A stretch of DNA of 35,797 nucleotides from Longimicrobiaceae bacterium. Lineage in GTDB: Bacteria > Gemmatimonadota > Gemmatimonadetes > Longimicrobiales > Longimicrobiaceae. The notes under the pieces were generated by a model. The model had not been told where the DNA came from, ran no database searches, and was given only the letters and a program-made list of their open reading frames with translations. The stretch covers positions 1 through 35,797 of the forward strand of contig DASRQW010000173.1 in the NCBI GenBank assembly GCA_035696245.1, read 5' to 3'. Position numbers and translations under genes: made by a program. Positions 1 to 12,000 of this stretch are shown here, piece by piece (position 1 is the stretch's first letter; each line of letters begins with the position of its first letter).

Positions 1-3000
1 GAGCCGGAGCCGGCCGCCGAGATCGGCGGCGACGACACGCAGGCGAGCACCGAGGTGCAGGCGCGCGCCGCGATGGAGGAGACGAACCTGTCGATGTTCG
101 ATCTCTCCCTGAGCGCGGACGAGTACGAGGGCGGGCTCTTCCTCTCGCTGGAGTACCGCACGGACCTGTGGGACGCCGACACCATCATGCGGATGGCGAT
201 CCACTACCACACGCTCCTGAACAAGGTCGCGGAAGCGCCCGACGAGCCGCTGTCGCGCATCTCGTTCCTCCACACCGAGGAGCGCCACTACGCCGTATCG
301 CGCTTCAACGCCACGGCGGAGGATTTCGGCCCCCAGCTGCCGCTGCACGCGATGTTCGCGGCGCAGACGGCGGCTACGCCAAACGCGGAAGCGCTGAGCT
401 TCCGCGGCGAGACGCTCACGTACGCGCAGCTCGATGCCCGCGCCAACCGGCTCGCGCGGCACCTGCGGGCCCGCGGCGTGGGCCCGGAGACGCGCGTGGG
501 CGTGTGCGTGGACCGTTCGGTGGAGATGGCCGTCGCCGTGCTCGCCGTCCTCAAGGCGGGCGGCTGCTACGTGGCCATGGATCCCAACTATCCGGCCGAC
601 CGCCTGGCGTACATGCTGGCCGACAGCGCCGCGCCGGTGCTCGTCACCGTCTCGTCCGTCGCCGCCCATCTCCCGTCGCTCGACGCGGACGTCGTCCGCC
701 TCGACGCGGATGCGGATGCCATTGCGGCGGAGAGCGCGGAGGCGTTCGAGCCGGGCGTGCAGCCGGAGAACCTGGCGTACGTGCTCTACACCTCCGGCTC
801 CACCGGCCGCCCCAAGGGCGTGGCGCTGCCGCAGCGCGCGCTCGTCAACATGATCCGGTGGCAGCTCGCTCGCTGGGAAGGCCGGGCGCCCGCGCGCGTC
901 CTCCAGTTCGCATCGCTCAGCTTCGACGTCTCGTTCCAGGAGATGCTCTCCACCTGGTGCTCCGGCGGCACGCTGGTGCTGGTGGACGACGACACCCGCC
1001 GCGACGCCGCCGCGCTCCTCCGCTACGTCGCGGACCAGCGCGTGGAGCGCATCTTCCTCCCCTTCGCCGCGCTCCAGCACCTGGCCGAGGTGGCGGACGA
1101 GACCGGCGCCGGGCCGTCCACCCTGCGCGAGGTGATCACCGCGGGCGAGCAGCTTCGCAGCACCCCGGCGCTGGTGCGCTGGGCCGAGCGCGCGGGCATC
1201 ACCGTGGAGAACCAGTACGGCCCGTCCGAGAGCCACGTGGTGAGCGCGCACCTGCTGGAGGGCGAGCCGGCCGGGTGGCCCGCGCTGCCGTCCATCGGCG
1301 AACCCATCTCCAACGTGCAGCTGTACGTGCTGGACGAGTGGATGCAGCCGTCGCCGTACGGCGTGTACGGCGAGCTGTACATCGGCGGGGAGGCGCTGGC
1401 GCGCGGGTATCTGAACCGGCCGGCCATGACGGCGGAGAAGTTCGTCCCCAGCCCGTTCGGACCCGCCGGAGCGCGCCTGTACCGCACGGGAGACAGGGTC
1501 CGGCACCACCGCGACCAGCTCCACTTCCTGGGCCGCATCGACCATCAGGTCAAGGTGCGCGGCTTCCGGATCGAGCTGGGGGAGATCGAGTCCGTGCTGC
1601 AGCAGCAGCCCGGCGTGCGCGACGCCGCCGTGGTGGTGCGCGAGGACACGCCCGGCGACCGGCGCGTGGTTGCGTACGTGAGCCCCGCCGCGGGCGAGGA
1701 GCTGCGGCCGGACGCGCTGCGCGCCGCGCTCAAGGAGCGGCTGCCGGACTACATGGTCCCCTCGGCCGTCGCCGTGCTGCCCGACCTCCCGCTCTCGCCC
1801 AACGGCAAGGTGGACCGCAAGGCCCTGCCCGCGCCGGACCGCGCCGGCGAGGCGGACACGTTCGTGGCGCCGCGCACCGACACCGAGCGCGACCTCGCCG
1901 CCATCTGGGGCGAGGTGCTGAAGCTGGACCGCGTGGGCGTGCACGACAACTTCTTCGACCTGGGCGGCCACTCGCTCATCGCCACCCGCGTGGTCTCGCG
2001 CATCCGCCAGGCGATGGAGCGCGAGGTACCCGTGCGCGTGCTGTTCGAGGCGCCCACCGTGGCCGAGCTCGCCGTGCGCCTCACCGGCGAGGCCGTGGCG
2101 GACCAGCCGCAGGCCGCGCCCATCGTCCCGGCAGACCGGTCGAACGCGCTGCCGCTGTCGTTCGCGCAGGAGAGGCTCTGGTTCGTCGATCGTCTCATCC
2201 CCGGCAGCACCGCGTACAACCTTCCCCTCGTCCTCCCCGTGCCCGGTGCGGACGCGGACGTGCTGGAGCGCGTGCTCGCGGAGATCGTCCGCCGGCACGA
2301 GGCGCTGCGGACCACGTTCGCTTCGGTGGATGGACGCGTGTCGCAGGTCGTCGCCCCGGCGGGCGATTTCCGTCTCGCCGTGGAGGACGTGGAAGGCGCT
2401 TCGGAAGATGAGATGCACGCCGCCATCTCCCGCCGCGTGGCGGAGGAGATCGGGCAGCCGTTCGACCTGGAGCGCGGGCCGCTCTTCCGCGCCACGCTGC
2501 TGCGCGCGGGCGACGCCGCCGTTCTCGTCCTCGCGATGCACCACATCGTCAGCGACGGCTGGTCGATGAACGTGCTCACGGCCGAGATCAACGCGCTCTA
2601 CGCCGCCTTCGCCGAGGGCCGTCCGTCGCCCCTCCCGGAGCTGGCGGTGCAGTACGCGGACTACGCCGTCTGGCAGCGCGAGCGGATGACGGGCGACGTG
2701 CTGGCGGCGGAGCTGGCGTACTGGAAGGCGCAGCTCGCCGGCGCGCCCGAGGTGCTGGAGCTTCCGGCGGACCGCCCGCGCCCGCCGGTGGAGACGTACC
2801 GCGGCGCCGTGCGCTACTTCCGCTTCCCCGCCCGCCTGGCGAACGCCCTGCGGGACGTGGCGCGGCGCGAGAACGCCACGCTCTTCATGGCCCTCCTCGC
2901 CGCGTGGGACGCGCTGCTCTCGCGCTACGCGGGCACGGACGACGTGGTGGTCGGCAGCCCCATCGCCGGGCGCAACCGCGGCGAGACGGAGCCGCTGGTG

Positions 3001-6000
3001 GGTTTCTTCGTCAACAACCTCGTCCTGCGCACCGACCTGTCCGGCGAGCCAAGCTTCCGCGCGCTGGTGGGCCGGGTGCGGGAGACGACGCTGGGGGCGT
3101 ACGCGCACCAGGACCTGCCGTTCGAGAAGCTGGTGGAAGAGCTGAACGTGGGGCGCAGCCTCAGCCACTCGCCGCTCTTCCAGGTGCTCTTCGCGCTGCA
3201 GAACACGGCCGCCGCGGGAGATGCGGAGCCGTCCGGCGCGATGGAGGGCGACGACACCGCCGTCTCGCCGCCGGTGGAGCGTCCGTCCAAGTTCGACCTC
3301 TCGGTGGACTTCAACGAGGCGGGCGACGAGCTGGTCGGCTCCATCGAGTACAGCACCGAGCTGTTCGGCCACGACACCGCCGAGCGCATGGTGCGCCACT
3401 TCCGCCTCCTCGCGGAAGCGCTGGTGGCGGAGCCCGACGCGCCGGTCACCGCCCACACGCTGCTCTCGGAAGATGAGCGGCGGCAGGTGGTCACGGAGTG
3501 GAACGACACCGCGACGGAGTATCCGCGCGACTCCACCATCCACGCGCTCCTCGCAGAGCAGGCCGCCGCCACGCCGGACGCCGTCGCCCTCGTCGCGGGC
3601 GACGAACGCCTGACATACGCGGAGTTGGATGGCCGAGCCAACCGTCTCTCGCGTCACCTGCGCTCGCTGGGCGTGGGCGAGGGCAGCCGCGTCGCGCTGG
3701 GCGTGCCGCGCTCGGCTGAGCTCGTCGTCGCCTCCGCCGCGGTGCTCAAGGCGGGCGGCGCGTGCGTGCCGCTGGACACCGCGTATCCCGCGGACCGCCT
3801 GGCGTTCATGCTGGCGGACAGCGGCGCGTCGGCCCTCATCGTATCCGCCGGGGTGCCCGGGCCGCTGGCGTCGTTCTCCGGCACCGTCGTCTCCCTCGCG
3901 GCGGACGCGGGCCGCATCGCATCCCACGAATCCACCGGCATCTCCTCGTCCGGCGTGACGGCGGAGAGCCTGGCCTACGTGCTCTACACGTCGGGCTCCA
4001 CGGGCCAGCCGAAGGGCGCCGCGATCCCGCACCGCGCCGTCGTCCGCCTCATCCGGAACACGGATTTCGCGGAGTTCGGGCCGCAGCACGTACACGCGCT
4101 CCTCGCCGCCGCCGCGTTCGACGCGACGCTGCTGGAGACGTGGGGGGCGCTGCTGAACGGCGCGCGGCTGGCCGTCTTCCCGCCGCACGCGCCGTCGCTG
4201 GAAGAGCTGGGCGCCTTCATCCGCGCGCAGGGCATCACCACGCTGTGGCTCACCGCCGGCCTCTTCCATCAGATGGTGGACGAGCGGCTGGAGGACCTGG
4301 GCGGCCTGCGCCAGCTCATCGCGGGCGGCGACGTCATCTCCGTCGCGCACGCCCGCCGCGTGATCGAGGCGCATCCGCACGTGCGGCTCATCGACGGCTA
4401 CGGGCCGACGGAGAACACCACGTTCACCACATGCCGCACGGTGCGTCCGGAAGACACGGAACGCGCACGCATCCCCGTGGGCACCCCCATCGCCAACTCC
4501 ACCGTCTACATCCTGGACGAGCGGATGCGGCCGGTGCCGGTGGGCGTGCCCGGCGAGCTGTACGCGGGCGGCGACGGCGTGGCGCTGGGCTACCTGGACC
4601 GCCCGGAGCTGACGGCCGAGAAGTTCGTGGCCGACCCGTTCTCGTCTTCGGGAGATGCGCGGCTGTACCGCACGGGCGACCGAGCGCGGTGGCTGCCGGG
4701 CGGCATCGTGGAGTTCATGGGCCGCATCGACCAGCAGGTGAAGATCCGCGGCTTCCGCATCGAGCCCGGCGAGGTCGAGGCCGCGCTCAAGGCGCAGCCC
4801 GGCGTCCGCGACGCCGTGGTCGCCGTGCGCGGCGAGGGCGGGGCCAAGCGCCTGGTCGCCTACGTACGCCCGGCGAGCGCGGACGCGGCTGCGCTGCGGG
4901 ACGCGCTGCGCGGCTCGCTGCCGGACTACATGGTGCCCGCGGCCGTGGTGCCGATGGACGCCTTCCCACTCACGCCCAACGGCAAGGTGGACCGCCGCGC
5001 CCTGCCCGAGCCCGAGCTTTCGGGCGACGAGTTCGTGGCGCCGCGCACGCCCACCGAAGAGGTGATGGCGGGCATCTGGGCCGAGATCCTGGGCGTGGAG
5101 CGCGTGAGCGCCGCGGCGGGCTTCTTCGACCTGGGCGGGCACTCGCTGCTCGCCACGCGCGTCATCTCCCGAATCCGCCAGCTCTTCGGCGTGGAGCTGC
5201 CGCTGCGCGCCCTGTTCGAGGCGCCCACCGTGGCCGAGCTGAGCCGCCGCGTGGACGAGAGCCGCGCGGACACCGGCGCGCCGCCCATCGTCCCCGTGCC
5301 GCGGGACAAGCCGCTGCCGCTGTCGTTCGCGCAGGAGCGGCTGTGGTTCGTCGACCGCCTGGTCCCCGGCAGCAGCGCCTACAACGTCCCCGTCGTCCTC
5401 CCCGTCCCCGGCGCGGATGCCGCGACGCTGGAGCGCGTGCTGGGCGAGATCGTCCGCCGCCACGAAGCACTGCGGACTACATTCCGCGTCGTCGACGGCA
5501 CGGAGGTGCAGGAGATCGCCCCCGCCGGCGGCTTCGCGCTGGCGGTGGTGGATCTGACCGGCGTCTCGGGAGATGAGAAGCACGCCCGCGCGTCCGCCGC
5601 CGTCGGTGAGGAGAGCGCGCGTCCGTTCGATCTGGAGGCAGGCCCGCTCTTCCGCGCCACCCTCGTCCGCCTCTCCGATGCGGAGCAGGTGCTGGTTCTG
5701 GTGATGCACCACATCGTCAGCGACGGCTGGTCGATGACGGTGCTCACGGACGAGATCAACGCGCTCTACGCCGCGTTCGCGGAAGGCCGCCCCAGCCCGC
5801 TTCCGGAGCTTCCGGTGCAGTACGCGGACTTCGCGGTGTGGCAGCGCGAGTGGCTGAGCGGCGAGGTGCTGGACACGCAGCTCGGCTACTGGAAGCGGCA
5901 GCTCGCCGGCGCTCCGCCCGTGCTGGAGCTTCCGGCGGACCGGCCGCGCCCGCCGGTGCAGAGCTTCCGCGGCGCCACGCAGCGCGTCGCGCTCTCGCGC

Positions 6001-9000
6001 GCCGCCACGGCCGCGCTGGCGGAGCTCACGCGCCGCGAGGGCGCCACGCTCTTCATGGCCCTCCTCGCCGCGTTCGACGTGCTGCTCGCGCGGTACGCGG
6101 GCACGCAGGACGTGGTGGTCGGCAGCCCCATCGCCGGCCGCAATCGCGCGGAGATCGAGGGACTGATCGGCTTCTTCGTCAACAACCTCGTCCTGCGCAC
6201 CGACCTTTCCGGTGACCCGTCGTTCCGCGAGCTGGTCGGGCGGGTTCGCGAGACCACGCTGGGCGCGTACGCCCATCAGGACCTGCCGTTCGAGAAGCTG
6301 GTGGAGGAGATCGGCGTGGAGCGCAGCCTCAGCCACTCGCCCGTCTTCCAGGTCATGTTCGCCCTCCAGACCACCGGCGCCGCCCCGGTGGCTCCGCCGA
6401 TGTCGGAGGATGCGGACGAAGCGACGACGTCGGCGGAGTCGGTGGATGCCGCGACGGCGTCGGACGACGCGCCGGCGCCGGGGGGGACGGCGAAGTTCGA
6501 CCTGACGCTGAACCTGACGGAGACGCCCGGCGGTCTCGCCGGCGGCTTCGAATACAGCACGGACCTGTTCGACGCCGCCACCGCCCGCCGGATGGCGCGC
6601 CACTTCGCCGCGCTGGTGGAGGCCGCGGTCGCATCTCCCGACGTGCCCGTCTCGCGCCTGCCCATGCTGGCCGCGGGCGAGCGCGAGCAGGTGCTGGGCG
6701 CGTGGAACGACACGGCGCGCGGCTATGCCACGGACCTGCGCATCCACGACCTGTTCCAGGCGCAGGCCGCGCGCACGCCCGCCGCGACCGCGCTCGTCCA
6801 CGGCGCGCACGCGCTCACGTACGCGCAGCTCAACGCCCGCGCGAACCAGCTCGCACGCCATCTCCAGACCCTCGGCGTGGGCCCGGAATCGCTCGTCGCC
6901 GTGTGCATGGAGCGCACGCCGGAGATGATCGTCGCGCTGCTCGCCGTGCTCAAGGCGGGCGGCGCGTACGTGCCCGTAGATGCGAACTATCCCGCGGACC
7001 GCATCGCCTACATGCTGGAGGATTCCGGCGCCGCCGTGGTCCTCACGCAGGCGTTCGTGGCCCGGCATCTCCCGCCCACCGCCGCGCCCGTCGTGAAGGT
7101 GGATGCGGACTGGCCGGAGATCGCCAAGCTGCCGGAAGGCGACCTTTCGGTGGATGTGAAGCCCGGGAACGCCGCGTACGCCATCTACACGTCGGGCTCC
7201 ACCGGCCGTCCCAAGGGCGTGCAGATCGAGCACCGCAGCACCGTCACACTCCTGCACTGGCTGAAGGAGAATGTGCCGGACGACGAGCGCGCCTCGGTGC
7301 TCGGCTCCACCTCCATCTCGTTCGACGTCTCCATCGCCGAGATCTTCGGCACGCTGTGCTGGGGCGGCAAGCTCGTGCTGGTCGAGAACGCGCTGGCGCT
7401 CTCCGGCCTCCCGCCCGAGCACCGCGTCCGCCTGGCCAGCATGGTCCCCAGCGCCGCCGCCGAGCTGCTGCGCATGGGCGCGATCCCGGCCAGCATCCGC
7501 GCGCTGAACCTGGGCGGAGAGCCGCTGCCCAACGCGCTGGCGCAGGACCTCTACGCCCTGGGCCACGTCGACAAGGTCCTGAATCTCTACGGGCCCACGG
7601 AAGATACGACCTACTCCACGTTCTCCGTCGTGGACCGCGGCGGGCAGAAGGTGTACGTCGGCCGCCCCGTCGCGAACACGCAGGCGTACGTGGTCGATGC
7701 GAACCTCCAGCCCGTGCCCGTCGGCGTCCCCGGCGAGCTGTACCTGGCCGGAAGCGGCCTCGCCCGCGGCTACCTGAACCGTCCCGGGCTGACCGCCGAG
7801 CGCTTCATCCCCAACCCGTTCTCCACCGAGCCGGGCGCACGGATGTACCGCGTCGGCGACCTCGTCAGATATCTCGCTGACGGGACGATCGAGTACCTGG
7901 GCCGCCTGGACCACCAGGTGAAGATCCGCGGCTTCCGCATCGAGCTGGGCGAGGTGGAGGCCGCGCTGGCCGCCCACCCGGCGGTGGAGGACGCCGCCGT
8001 CATCGCACGCGAGGACGTGCCGGGTGACAGGCGCCTCGTCGCGTACGTGGTCGCCGGACCGGGAGCGGTGCTGGAAGTGGCCGAGCTGCGCGGCTACCTG
8101 CGCGGCGCGCTGCCGGACTACATGGTGCCGTCGGCCTTCGTGGGCCTGGCGGCGCTGCCGCTCACGCCCAACGGCAAGGTGGACCGCCGCGCCCTGCCCG
8201 CGCCCGACCACGCGGGCTCCGACGCCACGTACGTCGCCCCCCGCACCCCGGCCGAGGAGAAGATGGCCGGCGTGTGGGCCGACCTGCTGGGCGTGCAGCG
8301 CGTGGGCGTGCAGGACAACTTCTTCGAGCTGGGCGGCCACTCGCTGGTCGCCACCCGCCTCGTGTCCCGCCTGCGCGAGGCGTTCGGCGTGGAGGTGCCG
8401 CTGCGCGTGGTTTTCGAGGCGCCCACCGTCGCCGAGATGACCGCGCACGTCGCCGGGCTCTCCGCCGCGGCGGCCCAGCACCCGGCCGCGCCCAAGCTGG
8501 GCCGCGTCTCCCGCGACGCCCGCCGCCAGACGCTCGGCGCGGGCGAGGAGATGCCGTCCGCCCCCGTGCGTACCGCGCCGGCCGCCGGTCCGTCTCCGCA
8601 GCCGCGCAGCGGGCCGCCGCCGCTGTCGTTCGCGCAGGAGCGGCTCTGGTTCGTGGACCGGCTGAGCGCCGCCGGGGCCGCGTACAACATCCCGCTGATC
8701 CTGCCGTCGCGCGGGCTGGACCCGGAGATCATCCGCCGCTCCGTCGCCGAGCTGGTGGCGCGCCACGAGACGCTGCGCACCCGCTTCGGCACGTTGGACG
8801 GGCGGCCGGTGCAGGTCATCTCCGAGCCAGGCGGGTTCGAGCTTCCGGTGATCGATCTCCGCCACGTGCCCGAAGCGGAGAAGCAGGCCGCCGTGCGCCT
8901 GGCGGTGGCCGAGCAGACGCAGCCCGCGTTCGACCTGGAGCGCGGCCCCGTTTTCCGCGGCGCGCTGATCCTGGCGACGGACACGGACCACGTCCTCGCG

Positions 9001-12000
9001 CTGTGCATGCACCACATCGTCAGCGACGGGTGGTCCATCCGGGTGCTCACGCGCGAGCTGGACATCCTGTACCGCGCGTTCGAGAGCGGCCAGCCCAACC
9101 CGCTTCCGCCGCTTCCGCTGCAGTACGCGGACTTCGCCATCTGGCAGCGCGCCTGGCTCACGGGCGCGGAGCTGGAGCGCCAGCTCGCGTACTGGCGCGA
9201 GCACCTGGCCGGCATCCCAGAGGTGCTGGAGCTGCCGACCGACAGGCCGCGGCCGCCGGTGCAGACCTTCCCCGGCGCCTCGCGCACCGTGCTGCTGCCG
9301 CGCGCCATCAGCGAGCGGCTGGGCGCGCTGGGCCGCGAGGAGCGCGCGACGCTGTTCATGAGCCTGCTCGCCGCGTTCGGCGTGCTGCTGGGCCGCTGGT
9401 CCGGCCAGGACGACGTGGTGATCGGCAGCGCCATCGCCGGCCGCAACCGCGAGGAGATCGAGGGGCTCGTCGGCTTCTTCGTCAACAACCTCGTGCTGCG
9501 CACCGACCTTTCCGGTGACCCCACCTTCCGCGAGCTCCTCCGCCGCTCGCGCGAGGCCACGCTGGGCGCGTACGGACACCAGGACCTGCCGTTCGAGAAG
9601 CTGGTGGAAGAGGTGGGCGCCGAGCGCAGCCTGAGCCACACGCCCGTCTTCCAGGTGCTCTTCAACCTGCTCACGGACGAGACGGGCGCCACCGGCAACT
9701 ACGGCGCCGAGGGCCAGGTCGTCACGCACGAAGGCGGCACCGCCAAGTACGACCTCACGCTGGGCGCGCAGGAGACGGCGCAGGGCATCACCGCCTCGCT
9801 CAACTTCAACACCGACCTCTTCGACGGCGCCACCATCGAGCGGATGCTGGGGCACTTCCAGGCCCTGCTCGCCGCCGCGACCGAGGAGCCGGACCTGCCG
9901 CTCTCGCGCCTTGGCCTCTTCGCCAAGGGCGAGCGCCGGCTGCTGCTGGAGGAGTGGAACGACACCGGGCGCGACTACCCGTCCGGCCGCATCCACGACC
10001 TGCTCGAGGCCCAGGCGCGCCGCACTCCGGACGCCCCCGCGCTCGTCTTCGGCGCGGAGGCGCTCACGTACGCGCAGCTGAACGGGCGCGCGAACCAGCT
10101 CGCCCGCCACCTTCGCACGCTCGGCGTGGGACCGGAGACGCTGGTCGCCGTCTGCATGGAGCGGACGCCGGAGATGGTCGTGGCGATGTACGCCGTGCTC
10201 AAATCGGGCGCAGCGTACGTGCCGGTCGATCCCAACTACCCGGCCGAGCGCATCGCCTACATGCTGGAGGATACCGGCGCGCCCGTCGTCCTCACCCAGG
10301 CGCGCGTGGCGGAACGTCTCCCGGCCACGCAGGCTCGCGTCGTCCGCGTGGACGCCGACTGGCACCGCATCGCCACGGAAGCGGCGGACGACCTGTCGGT
10401 AGATGTGAAGCCGGAGAACGCCGCGTACGCCATCTACACGTCGGGCTCCACGGGCAGGCCGAAGGGCGTCCACATCGAGCACCGCAGCACCGTCACGCTC
10501 CTCCACTGGCTCAAGGAGAACGTGCCGGACGAGGAGCGCGCGTCCGTCCTCGGCTCCACCTCCATCTCGTTCGACGTCTCCATCGCGGAGATCTTCGGCA
10601 CGCTGTCGTGGGGTGGGAAGCTGGTGCTGGTGGAGAACGCGCTGTCGCTCGCCAATCTCCCGGCCGGCCAGGAAGTCCGCCTCGCGAGCATGGTCCCGTC
10701 CGCCGCCGCGGAGCTGCTGCGGATGGGCGGCATCCCATCCACCGTCCGCTCCTTGAACCTGGGCGGCGAGCCGCTGCCGAACGCGCTGGCGCAGGGCCTC
10801 TACGGGCTCGGTACAGTGGAGAAGGTGCTGAACTTCTACGGGCCCACGGAGGATACGACGTACTCGACGTGGTCCGTCGTGGAGAAGGACGGGCAGAAGG
10901 TCTACGTCGGCCGCCCGGTCGCGAACACGCAGGCGTACGTGGTGGATCGGAATCTCCAGCCCGTGCCCGTCGGCGTCCCCGGCGAGCTCTACCTGGCCGG
11001 AAGCGGCCTGGCGCGCGGCTACCTCAACCGTCCGGGGCTGACGGCCGAACGCTTCGTCCCCAACCCGTTCTCCGCCGAGCCGGGTGCGCGGATGTACCGC
11101 GTGGGCGACCTCGTCCGTTATCAGGCGGACGGGACCATCGAGTACCTGGGGCGCCTGGACCACCAGGTGAAGATCCGCGGCTTCCGCATCGAGACGGGCG
11201 AGATCGAGTCCGCACTCGCCGCGCACCCCACGGTAGAAACCGTGGCGGTGATCGCGCGCGAGGACGCGCCGGGCGACAAGCGGCTCGTCGCGTACCTCGT
11301 CCCCGCGGCAGATGCGGAGCTGAGCGCGACGGAGCTGCGGGCGCACCTCAAGGCGCGGCTGCCGGACTACATGGTGCCGTCCGCCTTCGTGCGCCTCACC
11401 GCGCTGCCGCTCACGCCCAACGGCAAGGTGGACCGGCGTGCCCTGCCCGCCCCGCAGGCCGCCGCCGCCACGCACGAGCACGTGCCCCCGCGCGACGACG
11501 TGGAGCGGAAGCTGGTGGAGATCTGGCAGGAGGTGCTGGGCACCAGCCCCATCGGCGTGCGCGACGGGTTCTTCGACCTGGGCGGCCACTCGCTGCTGGC
11601 CGTGCGCCTCATGACGCTCATCAAGGAGAGCTTCGGGCGCGAGATCCCGCTCACCGCGCTCTTCCAGGGCGCCACGGTGGAAGCCCTCGCCGCGCTGCTG
11701 CGCGACGAGGACGACGCAGCGCCCACCGGCCCGCTCGTGACCGTGCAGCCCAAGGGCGACAAGCCGCCCTTCTTCCTCGTCCACGGCGCCGCCGGCACCG
11801 TGCTGCGGTACGCGCCGCTGGGCCGCAGGCTGGCGCCGGACCAGCCCTTCTACGCCCTGCGCGCCGTGGGCCTCGAAGCGGGCGAGGAGCCGCCGCGCAC
11901 GCTGGAGGAGATGGCCGCGGGCTACGTGGCGGCTATCCACCAGGTGCAGCCGCAGGGGCCGTATCGCGTGGGCGGCTGGTCCACCGGCTGCTCCATCGCG

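Noticed and set aside
168-2411. Long open frames overlapping the synthetase gene in other frames on both strands
   Set aside because: They are Arg/Ala/Pro/Gly-rich by-products of high GC with no family motifs, while the main frame carries every NRPS core motif.
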